Positions 62,073 through 64,000 of a stretch of 64,000 bases of DNA are shown piece after piece. Each line of letters opens with the position of its first letter. Position 1 is the first letter of the stretch. The notes under the pieces are model-generated. The model made no database searches. It saw only the letters and a program-made list of their open reading frames with translations, and was not told where the DNA came from. The position numbers were made by a program, and so were the translations under genes. The DNA comes from VAZQ01 sp963807865 (GTDB taxonomy: Bacteria; Pseudomonadota; Alphaproteobacteria; Rhizobiales; Xanthobacteraceae): the NCBI GenBank assembly GCA_963807865.1, contig CAWEDK010000034.1, positions 62,001 through 126,000 of the forward strand, in the 5' to 3' direction.

Positions 62073-63173
62073 ATGAACGTGACTGTGCGCGATACCGGTC
62101 TCATCGAAAGCAAAAAGAAGATGGTGAGCGGAGCCTATCTGCGCAACGCGTGGTACGTCGCGGCGTGGTCGGATGACCTTATCGACGGTCAGTTGCTGCC
62201 ACGCACGTTCATGCACGAACCCGTCGTCCTCTATCGCAAGCCGGACGGCAGTGTGGCCGCGCTGGAAGATCGCTGCCCACACCGCTTCGCGCCGTTGCAT
62301 ATGGGCAAGATTGTCAGGGACGATGTAGTGCAGTGTCCTTATCACGGACTTGAGTTCGATTCGTCCGGCGCCTGCGTCTATAACCCGCATGGCACGAAGA
62401 ACATCCCGCCGCGTGCGCGCGTGCGCAGCTATCCGACGATCGAGAAACACAAGGCCATCTGGATCTGGATGGGCGACCAGCCGGCAGACCCGTCCAAGGT
62501 GCCGGACTTCAGCGTGCTCGATAACGTTCCGGAGATGCACGCGACCAAGCGCGACGGCATCACCATCAAGGCGAACTACGAGCTGATCGTCGATAACCTG
62601 CTCGACCTCAGCCACACTAGCTATCTGCACGAAGGCATTCTCGGCAATGCCGAGACGGTCGAGTCCGACATCATGGTCGATCAGGAGGGCCAGGACATCA
62701 TTGTCAGCCGGTACGCGACCAACGTCGTGGCGCCAGGCATGTTCGCGCAGTTCTGGCCGTCGGACCCGGGCCGGGTCGACAAGTTCACCCGTATGCGCTG
62801 GATGCCGCCGAGCACCCTCCGCCTGCTGACCGGCACCTGTGCGATCGGCGCGGTTCCTGAAAGCGGGACCGGCTATCATGCCATTCACATGCTCACGCCG
62901 GAAACCGAGAAGACCACGCACTACTTCTTCACGGCTGTCCGTTTCAACGTGAAGACACCGGACGACAAGGTGAATGCGCAGCTCCAGGAGAAGATCGCGA
63001 CCATGCGCCGCTTCGCATTCGAGGAGCAGGACGCCCCGGTGATCGAGGCGCAGCAGCGCAATATCGATACCGCCGTGACGCCGGTCGATCCGGTGATCCT
63101 GGCGATCGACGTGGGCCCGGTCCGCTACAAGCGCATCCTGCAGAAGCTGATCGAAGGCGAACAGCCGCGTTAG
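62073..63173 (+). CDS. Rieske non-heme iron oxygenase (VanA-like)
   Basis: This 366-residue protein has a Rieske centre in RCPHRFAPLHMG and QCPYHGLEF (C68, H70, C88, H91) and a mononuclear iron site in VDNLLDLSHTSYLHEG (D178, H181, H186). The length and layout match vanillate O-demethylase-type monooxygenases. It needs a separate reductase, which is not in the window. It would demethylate or hydroxylate an aromatic acid. GGAGGGCACGCG precedes the ATG. Confidence 0.9.
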   Translation: MNVTVRDTGLIESKKKMVSGAYLRNAWYVAAWSDDLIDGQLLPRTFMHEPVVLYRKPDGSVAALEDRCPHRFAPLHMGKIVRDDVVQCPYHGLEFDSSGACVYNPHGTKNIPPRARVRSYPTIEKHKAIWIWMGDQPADPSKVPDFSVLDNVPEMHATKRDGITIKANYELIVDNLLDLSHTSYLHEGILGNAETVESDIMVDQEGQDIIVSRYATNVVAPGMFAQFWPSDPGRVDKFTRMRWMPPSTLRLLTGTCAIGAVPESGTGYHAIHMLTPETEKTTHYFFTAVRFNVKTPDDKVNAQLQEKIATMRRFAFEEQDAPVIEAQQRNIDTAVTPVDPVILAIDVGPVRYKRILQKLIEGEQPR

Positions 63174-63220
63174 CGAGCGGTCGCTGCGCCTCGAGCCTCT
63201 ATTGGGTTGTGTATCTAACC

Positions 63221-63307
63221 GTCATGCCCGGCGAAGGCCGGGCATCCACGTCTTTTTTGACGAGGCCGCCAAGACGTGGATGGCCGGGACAAGCCCGGCC
63301 ATGACGG
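63221..63307. repeat. Palindromic intergenic repeat (GCCCGGCC/GGCCGGGC family)
   Basis: GTCATGCCCGGCGAAGGCCG and GGCATCCACGTCTT at the left mirror AAGACGTGGATGGCCGGGAC and AAGCCCGGCCATGACG at the right. It lies between the convergent Rieske and binding-protein genes and is related to 20136-20218. Confidence 0.85.
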
Positions 63308-63371
63308 TGGGATCCGAGGAAGCTCGCGGAGAAGGTATTCCTGCAGCCGGCTGGTCGGGAAAGCGCTTGCC

Positions 63372-64000
63372 CTACTTCAGCCGTTTGGCCGCCTCTTCGA
63401 CGATGCTGAGGTCGGTGTACTTCTTGACGTCGAGATTGCCACGAATGAACCCGAGGTCCCGGGTCATGTCGACGTTCTTCTGCAGCGCAACGAGGTCCGG
63501 CAGCATGTTCGGGTCGTGGTAGGTGTCGCGCTTGGTGAACAGCCAATCGAAACGCTCCGGCGGCTGCTTGGTTACACGGCCGGCGATCTGCATCGCCTCA
63601 TTGTGGTTCGCCGGGTCCGTGTACCAGCGGACGATGCGCAATGTGTCCTCCATGAAGTCGACCATGGCGGCGCGGTTCTTGTCGAGGAACGGCTTGCGCG
63701 CGGTCCAGACGATCATGTCGGTCACGCCGATGGCATCGCGCTGAGCGAACAGAGTGCGGCCGATCTTGCGCAGTTCCGGATCGTAGGCGAAGGGCAGCAC
63801 CGCCGGGATCATGTCGACCTTCTTCTCGCCGAGCATGGCACGCATGGTGGGGAACGGCGCCTCGATGATGGTGTAGTCGCGCTTGTCTTCGAGACCGAAC
63901 TTGCGCAGCATCGCCCGCATTGCGACGTCGACGGCGCTGCCGGCGGCGTTGGTCATGACGGCCTTGCCCTTGAGGTCCTGCACCTTCTGGATCGGGCCGT
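63372..64000 (-). CDS. ABC transporter substrate-binding protein (SsuA/TauA-like), 5' end outside the window
   Basis: This C-terminal part of about 209 residues reads VQDLKGKAVMTNAAGSAVDV, FPTMRAMLGEKKVDMIPAVL, then VDFMEDTLRIVRWYTDPANH and ends IVEEAAKRLK. It matches NMT1/SsuA-type periplasmic binding proteins. The frame is open to the window edge, so the signal peptide is not visible. It may supply the SsuBC-like importer at 58-60 kb, but that is inference from proximity. Confidence 0.8.
   Translation of the reverse strand, partial: GPIQKVQDLKGKAVMTNAAGSAVDVAMRAMLRKFGLEDKRDYTIIEAPFPTMRAMLGEKKVDMIPAVLPFAYDPELRKIGRTLFAQRDAIGVTDMIVWTARKPFLDKNRAAMVDFMEDTLRIVRWYTDPANHNEAMQIAGRVTKQPPERFDWLFTKRDTYHDPNMLPDLVALQKNVDMTRDLGFIRGNLDVKKYTDLSIVEEAAKRLK

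Overview
The window is GC-rich, densely coding DNA from an alphaproteobacterium, most likely of the order Hyphomicrobiales (Bradyrhizobium / Rhodoplanes / Pseudolabrys-like). The evidence is the gene content (many Bug/TctC binding proteins, UbiD, HyuA/HyuB and FAH-family proteins, an Omp25-like barrel protein), the urtABCDE-ureDABCEFG layout, and several families of short palindromic intergenic repeats of the kind common in that group. No rRNA, tRNA or CRISPR array was seen. Genus-level placement is inference.

Layout. 1-2.0 kb: partial thioesterase, quinone-oxidoreductase-type dehydrogenase, small secreted Cys-rich protein. 2.2-5.4 kb: decaying prophage or integrative-element early region (XRE repressor, operator/promoter region, frameshifted YqaJ nuclease, frameshifted ERF annealing protein, degenerate ATPase fragment). 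5.5-7.1 kb: UbiD decarboxylase. 7.2-20.1 kb: one co-directional urea block, with a sigma-54-type promoter, urtA, a terminator, urtBCDE, ureD, ureA, a DUF4375 gene, ureB, a patatin gene, ureC, ureE, ureF and ureG. It couples high-affinity urea uptake to hydrolysis and nickel insertion. 20.2-22.9 kb: leftward FAD monooxygenase plus bicupin dioxygenase. 23.2-37.5 kb: small-molecule uptake and catabolism genes (binding proteins, FAH hydrolase, barrel protein, LigT-like protein, CMD protein, second UbiD, ACMSD-like amidohydrolase, cupin, two Bug proteins, CocE hydrolase). 37.7-39.7 kb: tctB and a frameshifted tctA. 39.9-47.9 kb: leftward nitrate/nitrite assimilation operon (nirA-like, Fe-S flavoprotein, nasA, cysG) behind a second sigma-54-like promoter. 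48.1-53.2 kb: hyuA and hyuB hydantoinase/oxoprolinase genes with HdeD and a small protein between. 53.2-64 kb: a further catabolic block (frameshifted FAH and ACMSD genes, M24-fold protein, 2-hydroxyacid dehydrogenase, SsuABC/TauABC-like transporter, Bug protein, Rieske oxygenase, partial binding protein).

How it works together. Both nitrogen modules (urea and nitrate) carry -24/-12 promoter matches, which suggests shared NtrC/RpoN control under nitrogen limitation. The rest looks like scavenging of aromatic or carboxylated compounds: binding proteins deliver substrates, and oxygenases, decarboxylases and C-C hydrolases break them down. Substrates cannot be read from the sequence.

Most unusual features. 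(1) A three-copy, about 165-bp double-hairpin element bounded by CTAG, with covarying stems; one copy sits inside a signal-peptide coding region and its exact removal with one CTAG restores the frame. (2) Palindromic repeats translated in frame inside nasA and ureF. (3) At least eight single-base-type frameshifts in otherwise recognisable genes, which are either real decay or assembly error. (4) DUF4375 and patatin genes embedded between urease structural genes.
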